From positions 94,094,706 to 94,158,705 of the forward strand of contig CM035166.1 in assembly GCA_020205615.1 (NCBI GenBank): a stretch of 64,000 nucleotides of DNA, written 5' to 3'. Positions within the stretch are counted from its first letter, which is position 1. Every line of letters begins with the position of its first letter. The notes beneath the pieces were generated by a model. The model had not been told where the DNA came from and ran no database searches. It saw nothing but the letters and a program-made list of their open reading frames with translations. This document shows positions 33,391 through 46,127 of the stretch, one piece after another. This DNA is from Panax quinquefolius (Eukaryota; Streptophyta; Magnoliopsida; Apiales; Araliaceae). The position numbers and the translations under genes were made by a program.

Positions 33391-36300
33391 TGTAAGACCC
33401 CGAATTTTATGAAATAAAAGTATTCAAATTTTCTTCTAATTATTATTCAGTAAATGGTTAAATTGATAAAAGTTTAAAGTTAAGGGTGATATGTGCAAAG
33501 TTTACGAAATACGCAAGTGGTTATAAAATACTCATTGTTGTCGGGGAATATTCGTTTTGTTGTGGAATATTCTTGTTGTCGGGGAATATTCGTACGACGG
33601 CGCAGCCATTTGTGGGCCCCATAACAGAATAACTGTCGGATGAAGAGAACGACAAGTTTGAGTTTTTATAAATAACGGCGTAATTGTTACTGATTACCTC
33701 GTTGGAATACACGGTGGTTAAAATACGAATACGCGTGGTTGCATTAAAAGCACACGGTATTGCACAATATTTTTGAATTATTGATTCTTACGTAAGAAGG
33801 CACTATTCAATAATTATTACAATAATTACTATTCAATATTTTATTTTATTGGTTCAATAATTGCTCGTTGATATTTTATATTATTGTTGTTTCAATAATT
33901 GTCATCAAGACAAGATTTCCCATTATCGGATCAAGAATTCATATTATTTGAATAATATTATGAGATAGCATTATTGGCAATGTCTAGAAAGTTCATCGAG
34001 GAGAGGTTTGGTCACCTAATTGCATGCGCCAAGATGAGAGAAAATCTTATCGGGAAAGCCGCCTCTTTCTTAGGAACTACCGTCATTATCATAATTGTGA
34101 TTCTGTATAATATTATTTATGAATAATTAATTATTGATTTATATGATAATGAAATATTTATTTTATGTGGATATAATTGATGGATTTATTTATTTTATGT
34201 GGTTATTAATAAAGAAATTAATGTTGAGGTGCTTTTGTCGGATTGGAGGTATTAAAAGATTAAATCATTGTTCTTGAGATATATTGCGTGAGTTATAATT
34301 TTTAATCTAACCGTTGGATCGTTGTGATTTTTGGATATGTTATACATATATAAGTTGAGTATATGCCCACAAATTTTGAACCGTTAAAAATGAACGTATA
34401 ATTTTTTATAAATTTTAAGAGGTGATCGATTCGTAAATTAGGTTTATAAATGATTTTGGTGGAAAATTCTAGAATTGAGTGGGCCCCACTTGTGGTTGGT
34501 GAAGAAATGTGCTGAATTTTATTTCAAATGTGGTGGGTGGCAATAGTAGCAGGTAAAGCCATCAGGTAGCAGGTCAAGTTTGCTTCAGTGTGCTAACATT
34601 TTTCTATAAATAGAGGGCTAAGTTAGAATTGAAAATCACACCAGAAATAAGTTTTCTCTCTTTCTCTCTCTATATTATCGAGCATATCCTTGTGAGTATT
34701 TTGATACTTTGAGTGTTGCTATACGGCGCAAGTTCTTTCAGCACTATATCCAGTATTCCGATCAAAAGTACTGTTATTTTGAGGTTAGGGATGTTATTTT
34801 CTTCCTAAATGATGTTATTCTTTCAATATCATTATACCGAAATATTGGTATGGATTTTATTTTGGAATTTCTACCTTTTTCATGTCGGGGTTACTATTCA
34901 TGAATTACTATTCACGAGTTACTATTCACGGGGTACTATTCACGACAAAATTGGTTTCTTTTTCTAACCAAATTATCATTGATTTATGAATCTTACTCTT
35001 GAAATTAAATCCATGCTTTGATCATATTGTTTTTATTATCATATATAACATTTTTATAACCCTGCTGATGGAATTTTTCTTTGACTTGAGTGTAAAGATG
35101 GATATATTATTGGTATGATCGTGACTATGGGTTCTCTTTGGCCAGTAGTGCAAAGATGAATTGTTGACTAGTATGATCATGACCATTGAATTTATAATTG
35201 AATATCTTTAGCTTAAGTGCAAAGGTGAATTGATCAACATGGTTATAATTATTGTTTATATAAATTCAAAAATGATTATATATTTCTTTGAGAGATATTA
35301 ATATATTTGGCCTCAGAGTCTGAATATGAACTGTTGATGAATATCTTTGGCATGTAGTGCAAGATGAACTGATGATTAATATCTTTGGCCCGTAGTGAAA
35401 AGATGACCTGTTGTTAAATATCTTTGGCCAGTAGTGCAAAGATGAACTGTCGATGAATATCTTTGGCCCGTAGTGCAAAGATGACATGTTGTTGAATATC
35501 TTTGGCCAGTAATACAAAGATGAACTGTTGATGAATATCTTTGTCCCGTAGTGCAAAGATGAATTTATTAGTATGATTATGAACAGGAACTGTGATTTGG
35601 TATAACCATGATCTTTGATGTTTCAGGTAAAGACATGCGATGAAAATTATATATCTTCGTCCTGGATGCGAAGAGGAATTTAGAATCACAATTATGATTA
35701 TGAGTTATTCATATGATTGTGGACCAGAACTGTTGATGGATGTTACAGGGATAAAATATTGTTAGTGGATTTTTAACATGGAGAAGATAATAGACTTTAT
35801 GGTCTATTTGACTCTTCTAATGGATTGCTCGTTCTGCTGCAACTATGGTTAAAAATTTTTATCATCTACCATATGTTCTAAATCTCTAATTTATTACTGT
35901 TGAAGGCTGTTGATAATTTATTTATCTTTAGTCATGATATTCTTTACTGGGCTAGTTGAGCTCACCCTTTTGCTTCACAATTCCTTTCAGGTAATAAGAG
36001 TGTAGCTGGGTCGAGCGGGGGTAACAAGGGAATAGAACGATGGTCTCTAGCTGTGGAGTTCTCCCTAAACAATATAGAAAAGTGCATGTGTTGTATTTTA
36101 TACATCATTTAGTAGTTATATTTGGTGAATCAGATAGGGTGAGGTGAACCCAACGTTGGAAGGGTGTTTTGCCACTATCATACAAGATGTCTAATGACAT
36201 ACAACCTCATGTCATCATAGGACAGGGTTGTGCACATCCACTTACTGAGTATATCTACGAGCACTACCTATATAATCTTGGTGTTTGGTTGAAGTATAAC

Positions 36301-36732
36301 TCTCAATTAGAAACAATGGAGATAATGATATGTCAAGAGAAGACTCACCATTAGAAAGAATATGATAGTAATCTTCTCGTTTTTCTTTGGGGTCTATTGG
36401 GTCAACCAAGGATAATTCTGTGGACATATGATATCTATCATAACCTAGACGCATGGGCTCCCATGTACGAAGGTTTCCTTGAGCACTTCCCAAAGATTCT
36501 AATTTCTAAAACAGTTTTTGACTATACCTTTATATAAGGTGCCATTGTGACGTGTTATCCAAGGTTGGGATGAGAGTCACAGTTGGTATATATTTGTATC
36601 AAAACTCACAGCATATGTGTTGTTGTATTTTGCATAACAATTGTAGTAATAAAGTTGTAGTTATTTTCTGTACCATGTATTTGGCGACTCAAAATAGGTT
36701 GGATGGATTGGACCTATTTTGCGGTTGTCACA
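33391..36732 (+). repeat. Solo LTR A3 (3342 bp) nested in LTR C
   Basis: It starts TGTAAGACCCCGAATTTTATG and ends GCGGTTGTCACA, with the perfect TSD ATTAT at 33386-33390 and 36733-36737. It belongs to the same family as A2 and G1 LTRs. Three GAATATTC dyads lie at 33546, 33565 and 33584, a TATA box (TCTATAAATAGAG) near 34605, the CTTTGGCC array at 35140-35560, and GAGCTCACCC with a CAG ending at 35990. Confidence 0.94.
35280..35565 (+). repeat. Tandem array of 55-bp units in LTR A3
   Basis: At least five consecutive units of the form AATATCTTTGGCCCGTAGTG, CAAAGATGA, then CTGTTGATG or a variant. Confidence 0.85.
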
Positions 36733-38690
36733 ATTATGTCTTGTGTGGCATAACTAGTGAAGTTAAATCAAAGGGAGATTTAATGGGAAGTATTAAAAGA
36801 AAATAAGTGGTGAGTTAACAAATAATTGATATTAATTATCATTATGATAATTGGGTATATTTGAGATGATAAATTTTATGAAAAATGATGGATTGAGAAT
36901 ATCTAACTATTTTATAATTAGCCCAATTAAAATATTATTTGATTAAATATATGTACCTATAACTTAATGAAATGTAGTAGCATTAAGTCATTGAAATTTA
37001 TTTAATAAGTCTTGTCCCAATTAGAGAGTCTCATTCTCTCAATACACGTGAGTAGGCATTTGGTCTATCTTATTTCATTGCTGAAAATCAAAGAGGCTAG
37101 CATGAGGGTGATAATGGCTAGAATGATGGTAATAATGAAGGAGGGAGTGGCTCAAATAGTAAACTTCAACCACCTCCACCAACTTCTTTTTTCCTAATTG
37201 ATTCCTCTTCTTTCCCTTGGTTTAAATTGTTGGACAAAGCCATGAATTGGGTAAGAGATTCTCTATAAATTGGGAGCTCCCCCTCATAAATTATGTTGCT
37301 TGAATTGTTGATAGTTATATAGAGAGTTTGTTGGTAAGGATTGAGAGAGAGAGAATTATGAGATTGAGAAGCAAGCTTACTCCAAGAGGTATAACCCTTA
37401 CTTTAAATTCTTAGTTTTGAGTAGATAAATTTATAAGAAATTTCATAAATTAGCTAAGAATTGATATGTATGATAATGGTAACATGTTAGTAGAGTCTAT
37501 GTATATGTTATAAATGCAATGCAATAGTATTCAAGCATGTTCGATGAAGAAGTTAAACTTTGGTTAGGAAGCTCTGCATATTGCAGAAAGTCTCTTGTCT
37601 GGAACCAGAGTGGTGCGACCACGCCACTCCTCAGTACAAAAGCAGCGCGGCCGCGCCGTCCTGCAGAAATAGAAAATGACTTTTGTGTAATTTGAATCGT
37701 TGAGCATGCTATCTAGACTTCAATAAGTGTATAATTGAGTCTGACATGTGTACTAAGATTGTCACTCATGTAATGAATGATAGTGGTTGATTTAACATGA
37801 TTTTTTAAAAGAAAACTTAAAGTTTTTTAAAAACAGAAGTTGATAAATTTGGTGTCCTTTGAGTTCTAACCTTGGACCCTATGTACGCATATCAATGTGA
37901 ATGAGATGTAGTTGTTAAGTTACCTTGCATATACTATATCGATATAGCTTGGTTTAAATTTTTTTGAAAGAAAACTCAGAAGTTTTGAGAACTAATAGCT
38001 TCAAACATTTTGTAAATGGTATTATGGCTTTTCAAAGTATGTATACCAGGACGCTTTATGCTTCTAGAACGTGTCGAGTGTGTTTACTATCTAGCTAGAC
38101 ATGAATTAGACCTTTCAAGCACGATTTAAAATAATTTTTCAAGTAAATAAACTATGCTATGTCTATATAAATGAGATAGATACATGTGAACATGCGTATT
38201 AAAGACTTGTTAGTACCAATATAAGGTTTAAAAGCTTATAAACATTGAACCTTTGTTAAAAGAAGTTGTTAAGCCCTGTTGATGTAAATAATTCAACATA
38301 GAGCTATGTAATTCAAAACTAAATAATTTGAAATGTGAACTTGAAGAATTATCAGAACCTACTTGATGTATGTTTATAGTATGTATCAGAATTCATAGTA
38401 TGTTAGGACTATACTGAGCAATGAAAAGCTCAAGTCTGGTTTTGGCAGGGAGTAGCGCGGCCGCGCCACTCCCAAGCTTATATGCAGCGCGGTCGCGCCG
38501 TTCTGCAGAGCTGCCAAGAGGATTTTGTTAACTGCCTGATCTTAAGTTATGTTTATATATTTTCCTTAAAGACCTTAAGGACTGAAACAATATGGTTTCA
38601 ATAGAATAAGTATGAAAGTATGATGTCGTAATGGTTATCCTAAGGTGGAATGAAACGGAACCAAGATTAGAAAACGATATACGAATTGTT

Positions 38691-40212
38691 TGTTAGAGTT
38701 TATGCCCTAGAGGCCAATTATTTGATATAATTGCTTAACGTTTTGATATTATATTTGATTGAATAAATGAATGATTTTATTATGGTTTTATTTACTGCGT
38801 TATATAAATCTTAACATAATAAAAATCCTTAGAATATTGATACAAATTATATAGTTTCAAGTATGTGAGTTGAACATGAGATTATATATTTACAATTAGT
38901 ATCATTGTTCTTAAATGTCCCTAGTTGAGTATCATTGTTGATGGGACAACAATGATGCATTAAGACTAGTATGTGGATTGACTGATGACCAAATCTCATT
39001 GGTCATAAATATATGAGATATTAAGTCAATGCATAGAGTGCGTACATGTTAGAGAACGATGTCTTTAACGGATGACCCACCATGAAAATTTTATGTGGAG
39101 CATTATGCGAAGTGTCATTAGCAATTCTCATAGTGACAATGATGTAATGGCCCTCCGACCTGAAATCACTATATTTCTTCACGGGAATTTATGTACTTTG
39201 ATATCATCAAATGTCACCTTTAATAGGGTGGACTATAAAGGTGATTATTGGGTACATCATGAATCGTGTGAGGAATATGAGTGATCTAGATGGAATTTAA
39301 CCCTCCTATGTATTAGGGGTGATATCCATAGGCCTCTTGATTGAGTAGGACTATGAAATGCATGGCCATTCTCAAATAGTGACTTGTTTCATATAGTCTA
39401 CTCATTGATAAAAAAAACTCAGATTAAATTATAAAGAGTATGACATATTCCATAACTCGAGTTTAATCTAGGATATAAAGGTTAAAAGGATTAAATTACA
39501 TTGAAACATTGGTCACGAAAAGGTTGCATCGAATCATCGATCTTATTATTACTTAGGTAGCAGTGATGCATTACTAGATGTCGCTCACTGTTTATAATTT
39601 TATAATATGATTTTAAAATTATTGCCAATGTAATAATAACTTATAGGGTCACACACATAGAGCGTAATTTAAAAAGGAAATTAATTTAAATTGTAAGGAT
39701 TTAAATATATCAATATGATTGATAGTATTTTAAATCACGAATTTTAATTAAAAAGGATAATTTGTATATATGTATATTAATTAAGTAAGACTTAATTAAG
39801 ATATATATAAATTCGGATTTTAATAATATTAGGTTTTGATTAATTCCTCCTAATTGCTATATATATGATATATATCAGTCACTTTAGCGATTACGTCAAA
39901 AATTCAAAACCCTAGCCGCTCTTAGAGAGAGACTAGAGAAAACAGTTTTGAAAATCCTCATCCTTGGTGGCTACTACTGCGGTTCCTTCTTCTACAGATC
40001 GTAGAACGATTCGCGGAGCGTTCATGTGGATACCGTAGAGACGCAGTTCGTTTGGATTGCGTTGGAGATTCGATTGCTTCAATTTCAGTTTCATAATCGG
40101 TATAATTTCTTACCACTGAATTAATTGTTTTTTGCATGGATCCTGTTTTAGGATTTCAGAATTGCCTTTAAATTGGTTTATTTTCGCTGCGTTTTTGTGT
40201 CGAAACCCTACA
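38691..40212 (+). repeat. Solo LTR of a copia-like element (1522 bp) in LTR C
   Basis: It starts TGTTAGAGTTTATGCCCTAG and ends CGAAACCCTACA, with the perfect TSD TTGTT at 38686-38690 and 40213-40217. The TGTTAG start and the TTATGCCCTAGAGG context suit long Ty1/copia LTRs, but no internal domain is present to prove the superfamily. The end has an ATAATCG/GTATAATTTCTTACC region near 40099 that resembles a splice donor. Confidence 0.9.
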
Positions 40213-41239
40213 TTGTTATTCTATTAAGAGCATATGAAATGTATGATTGATGGATATAAATCCATGATTATATAACTGTGTAGGAATACACGAAGTGCGG
40301 ATAACTTTTAAGCAGTTAAGTCGTAGTTGATAAACTACGAATAAGGCAAGTCTTTCAGTTCCTATTTGATATATGAATTCGATAACTGTTAGTTGAGCTA
40401 TATTATGTTATGAGAATGTTGATGTATATATATGAAATGCATATGAGATATGTATGAAATTTGAAAGTTGATCCTTGATGATATGTTAGTGAAGTAAATC
40501 TCTATGCTTGTTATGTGAGAAGTAACATGTGTAGTAAATATTAATTGATTGTGAATACATGAAGTGAGTATGTTATTATATGCTATATGATGCATGAAAA
40601 GTGTTAGAATTGCTAGGCTATCGAGCTCACCCTTGCAAATAACCATTTTTGCAGGTTAAGGACTCACGGTAAAGATTACGTGCTACTTGATTGATAAAGT
40701 TCAATAGTATCAAAGGAGATTGATTCATTTATTTAAATATATACTCTTGAACCATGTTTAGGTTCTAGGAGATGTACATGATAGTAGTTATGATGTGTAA
40801 TACATGTTGAGTTGTAAAATTGTACTATGTGATGCATAGAGGAATTCGAATCGAGATATAAAAATTTATACAGTAATTCGAATAGAATGAATCATAACAT
40901 AATTTGATTCAAGGATATGTAATTGATTCAAGTTAAGAAATCAATAAAAGATTTATTTTTTAATGGAGATTGAAAAAGTTTAAATTATTCCGCATATTTT
41001 TATAACATCAAATATGATGTAAGATAAGAATGGTAAATGACCAAGATTTGAAACTTATAAAAGTTTGGGGTCATTATATAGATCCTGGAAATGGAAAGAA
41101 TTTATATTCTAAATTGTAATAAGCAAAGTTATATTCATTAAGTTATGAATAAAAGATATAAATAGTTTGACGATATTAGTATCGTGGCGGACTGGATCCG
41201 AGGTTCGAAGGGACCCAGATTTGGGGGCGTCAGAACTAA

Positions 41240-41335
41240 AATCTTTAATAAATCACCGATAAAATGTTGCCAACCCATGAAAACTTCTCACCTCTCCTAC
41301 GTTCTTAGGAGTCGGCAAATCACGTATCGCCTTCA
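41240..41335 (-). pseudogene. G2 RT thumb fragment between two insertions
   Basis: The minus-strand frame reads AIRDLPTPKNVGEVRSFHGL, then ATFYR, a stop, and FIKDFS. This is the short segment that joins the RT palm (ending EEKVK at 46128) to the RNase H side (SIVAPF at 31094). Its presence, bordered by TSDs CTTCA and ACTAA, proves that both neighbours are insertions into one element. Confidence 0.9.
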
Positions 41336-41534
41336 TGTGACACCCCCAAAATTAGGTATACATCACCCATTCCGAGTCGCCAGATAGATGGTACAAAATT
41401 CAAATACAACTTCATTTATACAACTGTTGAGTTGTCGTATAGAATACGACCACAGTTAACTATGTGTTTTAATACAAATGTATGTAACTTTCATGGTACC
41501 TCGACCACAACTTTACAATGATATTCTAGAATGA

Positions 41535-41689
41535 TATCTGAAATACAGGAGATGAGAAATGGGAAAATCATGGTAGCGAGGAAATTACCGGGAAGGTACA
41601 ATCTGAAAAGGAAGCAAGGTATTCTCATCTCTTCGAATATCAGGTACGTACATAAATTTCGAGGGCGAAATTTCATAAGGAGGGGTGAT
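41535..41689 (+). pseudogene. End of a gypsy pol gene and polypurine tract
   Basis: The stretch matches the last part of G1 pol (7000-7086 region), including AAATTTCGAGGGCGAAATTT and CATAAGGAGGGGTGAT. It is a truncated 3' internal fragment next to the plus-oriented LTR. Confidence 0.7.
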
Positions 41690-44600
41690 TGTGAGACCCC
41701 AGATTTTATGAAATAAAAGTATTCAATTTTTTTATTTTTGTAAATAGTTAAATTGATAAAAGTTTAAAGTTAAGGGTAATATGTGAATTTTTTTTTAAAG
41801 TAAGCAAGTTGATATAAAATATTTGTTTTGTCGGAGAATATTCGATTAGTCGGGGAATATTCTTTTGTTTGAGAATATTTATGCGACTTCATACAATCAT
41901 TGGTGGACCCATAATGTAATTATTGTTTGATTGAGAAAACGACAAAAATACTTTTTATGAAAATAACGGCGGAAGTTTTACTGTTAATCGTTGAAACACC
42001 CGGTGTTAAAAGTACATGTGCGATGTCTGGCGTGGTTGCATAGTAGTACACTGGTATTGATTATTGATGCTTATGTGAGAAGTCACTCAATATTGTTCAA
42101 TCGGTATTCGGAAACTTTTCGTGTTGAGTACTATTCACGAAGTTACTATTCATGAAGTTACTATTCACGAGTACTATTCACCCAGAAAATATATTTCTTT
42201 TCTATTCCAAATTATTTTTGGGTACAATATTATTCCATGAGGAGATGTGCTAATTTTTCGCACCATTGGTTGAAGATATAATAGTAAATCAATATGGATC
42301 ATTTGGTGGATAGTTATAATAGTAAATCAATATGGATCATTTGGTTTAAAGTTTTAATAGTAAATCAGTATGGACCGTTGCTTTAAGTTTTAATAGTAAA
42401 TTAATATGGACCGTCCATTTAAAAATTAAATCAATCTGACCGTTCATGAATTAGTTACTATGCGATCCATTCTTCTATAAATAGAAGCTCATTCCTTCAT
42501 TATTTCTTACTTAATTCATTTGAAACTCTAGAGAGAGAAATTATAGAGAAACTATAAAAAAGTATTCTGCTATTTCCCTACTCATACATTCAGTTTCTTT
42601 TACGGTAAGGGATATTATTTCTTTTGTATTCATGAAGAGAACTTCAGTTATTCCATTATTTATTATTCAGTTGGAATAACTTGTATCTGTGCTGCTACCC
42701 TATACTTGGTGAAATTCTTCCATTATTTCATTCTTAATTATTACATTGAATATCCTGTCTGCATGCGCTTTACGGCCGGACCGGTTCCATCTTTATTATT
42801 CTCATTGGAATATCCTCGTCTGCATGCGTTTCTGGCCGGACACGGTTCCATTCTTTATTATTCGTTGGAATATCCTGCGTGCAAGCGTTTTACGTCGGAC
42901 TTGGTTCCGTTATTTATTATTCTCATTGGAATAACTTTATGCATGCGATTTATCGCATGCCTGGTGATTTCTTTTGTTATTCCATTCTTTATTATACTCA
43001 ATTGGTTAAAACTTTGACTTCTATACTCCATGAAATTAGTGGGATATATTTGATATTTGCGCTTCATCCAGTATCTTGTCATGGAAATATTTTTCTGAGC
43101 ATTCTTGAATTTTACTCCACAAAGTAGTATCATGTTGACAATTTGGACGTTATTAAGTTCAGGATAAATTAATTATAAATCTTTAAAACTTATTCTTGAA
43201 CTTGTTTTATTGAATTATTATGTCATTGTCATGATGAGTTATGTTGGTTATTATGTGAAAACATGAAAGTTTCTTCGAAATCACAAAGGGTTGAAAATCA
43301 GATTTTGGTAAAAATGGAGTACGAAATTTAATTGACCATATCTCCTATTATATTTTGAATTTTTGAGTGTGGTCAAGTTCTAGAGTTAGATCTATGAGTT
43401 TTCTAACTTATCCAAGTGGAATCACTAGAAAAGGTGTTGTAGATTTTCGTGTGGACTGATTTTAGTAAAGGAGTCAAAAACTGAAAAAGTGACAAATAGC
43501 TATTGCCAAAATATTTAAAAGGGAATTTTTGACCACTTAAATTGTGAGAAAAATTCTGGACTTTTGGGACATGAAAATATATGGTATAAAGTATCTACTG
43601 TCCAAAAATGAGCTCATTCTGACTTAAAATGAGCAAGTTATGACTATTTCAATATATAAGTTTTTTCGACGAAAAACTCTATAACCGGAGTTCTATAACC
43701 CCGATGACCATGAAATTTAAACTGGAAGATCACGTTAACATGTGTAATATCCTGCCAAGATTTGAGAATTTCTGGACTTATCCTTAAGGTAGCTAATTTC
43801 TTAAGGAATTAATTAGAAATTGATTTTTGAAAAATAGTAAATGAATTTTAAAAATTTCGAGAAAAATATATGTTCAATATGGGACTATATTCTGCTTAAT
43901 CCCAGAAAAGAATAATTTTTGGAACTGATTTGATATTTTTCATGAAAATGATTTAGTTACGAACATATGAATTAAATATGTTATGTAAAGTTAAAAAATT
44001 GGTAAATAGGATTTTATGGCTTGAAAATCCTATATAAGGTATATGCAAATTTTTGATGAGTAATTTGATTATTGGTGATGAAATCTTATGAGTATGACAT
44101 TTTGAATGATTAAATGCATTATTTAGAAATGTGTAAACAATTAAATTAAATTATTTATAAGTTTAAGGAGTGATTAAAATATTGTTATAATAATAACAAT
44201 TTTAGATTATGATTTTATTAAGTGATTGATAATGTTTAGATAAATTTAAAGTCTTTAATATTTATCCTTGATTTAGTTTGACTAATGCTTATAATATTGT
44301 CATCATCCTCATGCTTATATTATGTTGAAAGTCATCTCGTGGCTCAGAGTGCATAGATGGACTTGGTATGATTATGACCGAGGATTATTCGGTATAATCA
44401 TAACCGTAATGTTACAAATGATGTGGAAAAAGTCCTCATTGGCTGTAGTGCATTGATGGATAGTTTTTGGTATGATTATGGCTATGGATTCTCTTTGGTA
44501 GTAGTGCAAAGATGAATTGTTTTATGGCATGATCAGGACCGTTGATGAAAACACGATTATCTTTGGCCGTAGTGCATGGATAATTCGTGGTCGTGATACT

Positions 44601-45870
44601 AAAGAATATCTTTAGCCTGTAGTGCATGGATGATTCGATGATGTGGATTAATTATTGAGCTGAGTCTTGACAATGAAATATTAATTCATGGATGTGATAA
44701 TAATGAATATCTTTGGCCGTAGTGCAAAGATGATTTAATGATTATGAGCATGAATTGTGATTTGGTATAACCATGATTTTTGATGTTTCAGGTGATGAAA
44801 ATTATCTTCGTCCTAGGTGCGAAGAGGAATTTAGAATCACAATTGTGATTATGAGTTATTCACATTATTGTGGACGGGAATTGTTGATTGATGTTACATG
44901 GATAAAACATTATTGGTTGACTATAGAGAAGATAATAGACCTTATGGTCTATTCGACTCTTCTAATGGATTACTCGTTCCGCTGCAACTATGGTTGAAAA
45001 GTTTTATTATCTGTCATATGTTCTAAATCTCTGATTTATTATTGATGAAAGTTATTGATAATTTAATTATCTTTAGTCATGATATTCTTTACTGGGCTAG
45101 TTGTGCTCACCCTTTCTGCTTCACAATTCCTTTCAGGTAATAAGAGTGTTGCCGGGTCGAGTGGGGATAACAGGGGAATAGAACGGTGGTCTCTAGCTGT
45201 GGAGGTTCTCCCTAAACAGTATAGAAAAGTGTGTTGTATTCTATACATCATTTAGTAGTTATATTTGGTGAATCAAATAGGGTGAGGCGAACCCAACTTT
45301 GGAAGGGTGTTTTGCCACTATCATACAAGATGTCTAATGACATACAACCTCGTGTTCTCATAAGACATGGTTGTGCACATCCACTTCTTTGAATATATCT
45401 ATGAGCACTACACAGATGATCTTGGAGTTTATTTGAAACATAATTTTCACTTGGAGACAACGGAGATATTTATATGTCAAGAGAAGACTCACCATTGGAA
45501 AGAAGATGATAGTAATCTTCTTGTTTTTCTTTGGGGACTTTTGGGTCAACCAAGGATAATTTTATGGACATATGATATCTATCATAACCTGTATTTACGG
45601 CCTCCCATGTACGAAGGTTTCCTTGAGCACTTTCCAAAGATTTTAATATCTAAAATGCTTTTAACTATACTTTTATGTAAAGTATCATTGTAAGGTTGTG
45701 GTCGAGGTACCATGAAAGTTACATACATTTGTATTAAAACTCATAGTTAATCGTGGTCGTATTCTATCTGACTATTTCAACATTAATATAAATGAAGTTG
45801 TATTTGAATTTTGTACCATGTATCTGGCACTTCGAAATGGGTGATGTATACCTAATTTTGGGGCGTCACA
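41690..45870 (+). repeat. Complete plus-oriented LTR A4 (4181 bp)
   Basis: It starts TGTGAGACCCCAGATTTTATG after a polypurine tract and ends TTTTGGGGCGTCACA. It is the longest member of the LTR A group here. Features include GAATATTC dyads at 41836 and 41855 plus GAATATTT at 41873, a TATA box TTCTATAAATAG near 42473, a TTTTACG/GTAAGG junction near 42603, and a CAG ending at 45136 after GTGCTCACCC. About 1.05 kb (43235-44290) is absent from the copy at 1-1049. Confidence 0.85.
42735..42990 (+). repeat. Tandem repeat of about 65 bp, four units
   Basis: Units contain GGAATATCCT-CTGCATGCG, a CCGGACC-like part and GGTTCCATTCTTTATTATTC. The first three are clear and the fourth is degenerate, at 42928-42990, where it joins the sequence shared with 1-60. 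Confidence 0.85.
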
Positions 45871-46127
45871 GGTTGAAAAACGATAATAATTACATTGTGG
45901 GGTCTACTAATGATTGTATGCAGTCGTATTTAATATTCCCTGACAATAAGAATATTCCCCGACTAATCGAATATTCCCCGACAAAACAAATATTTTATAT
46001 CAACTTGCTTACTTTAAAAAAAATTTCACATATTACCCTTAACTTTAAACTTTTATCAATTTAACTATTTACCAAAATAGAAAAATTGAATACTTTTATT
46101 TCATAAAATTCGGGGTCTCACACTTCA

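Larger units (their letters stand above)
31100..41234 (+). repeat. Solo LTR C of about 5.26 kb, with two nested solo LTRs
   Basis: It starts TGTAAGAACCCGAATTTTTAG at 31100 and ends GGGGGCGTCAGA at 41234 (the final CA is mutated to GA). A perfect TSD, ACTAA, lies at 31095-31099 and 41235-41239. Removing the LTRs at 33391-36732 and 38691-40212 with their TSDs leaves 5261 bp. No primer site, polypurine tract or coding was seen inside. A TATA box occurs near 37263, and GTATAACC at 37389 and TTTTTGCAG ending at 40654 are splice-like. Confidence 0.85.
41336..46122. repeat. Rearranged LTR block with inverted halves (TSD CTTCA)
   Basis: The block is flanked by CTTCA (41331-41335, 46123-46127). Its outer ends are a minus-oriented LTR: 41336-41518 is the reverse complement of an LTR end, and 45871-46122 is the reverse complement of an LTR start. 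Between them lies a plus-oriented piece of the same family: about 155 bp of 3' internal sequence (TACGTACATAAATTTCGAGG, then a polypurine tract), then a complete LTR at 41690-45870. The two orientations pair as inverted repeats. Confidence 0.85.

Noticed and set aside
35280..35565. Possible CRISPR-like array
   Set aside because: Units are directly adjacent, with no unique spacers, and the context is a plant LTR.
35266..35689. Two minus-strand ORFs of 91-96 codons with repeating FALRAKDIH and HYGPKIF
   Set aside because: The repeats in the protein simply mirror the 55-bp DNA array in LTR A3; unit length is not due to protein selection.
42706..43127. Overlapping ORFs of 62-103 codons on both strands
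   Set aside because: They are produced by the 65-bp tandem repeat and show no domain; the same DNA is part of an LTR.
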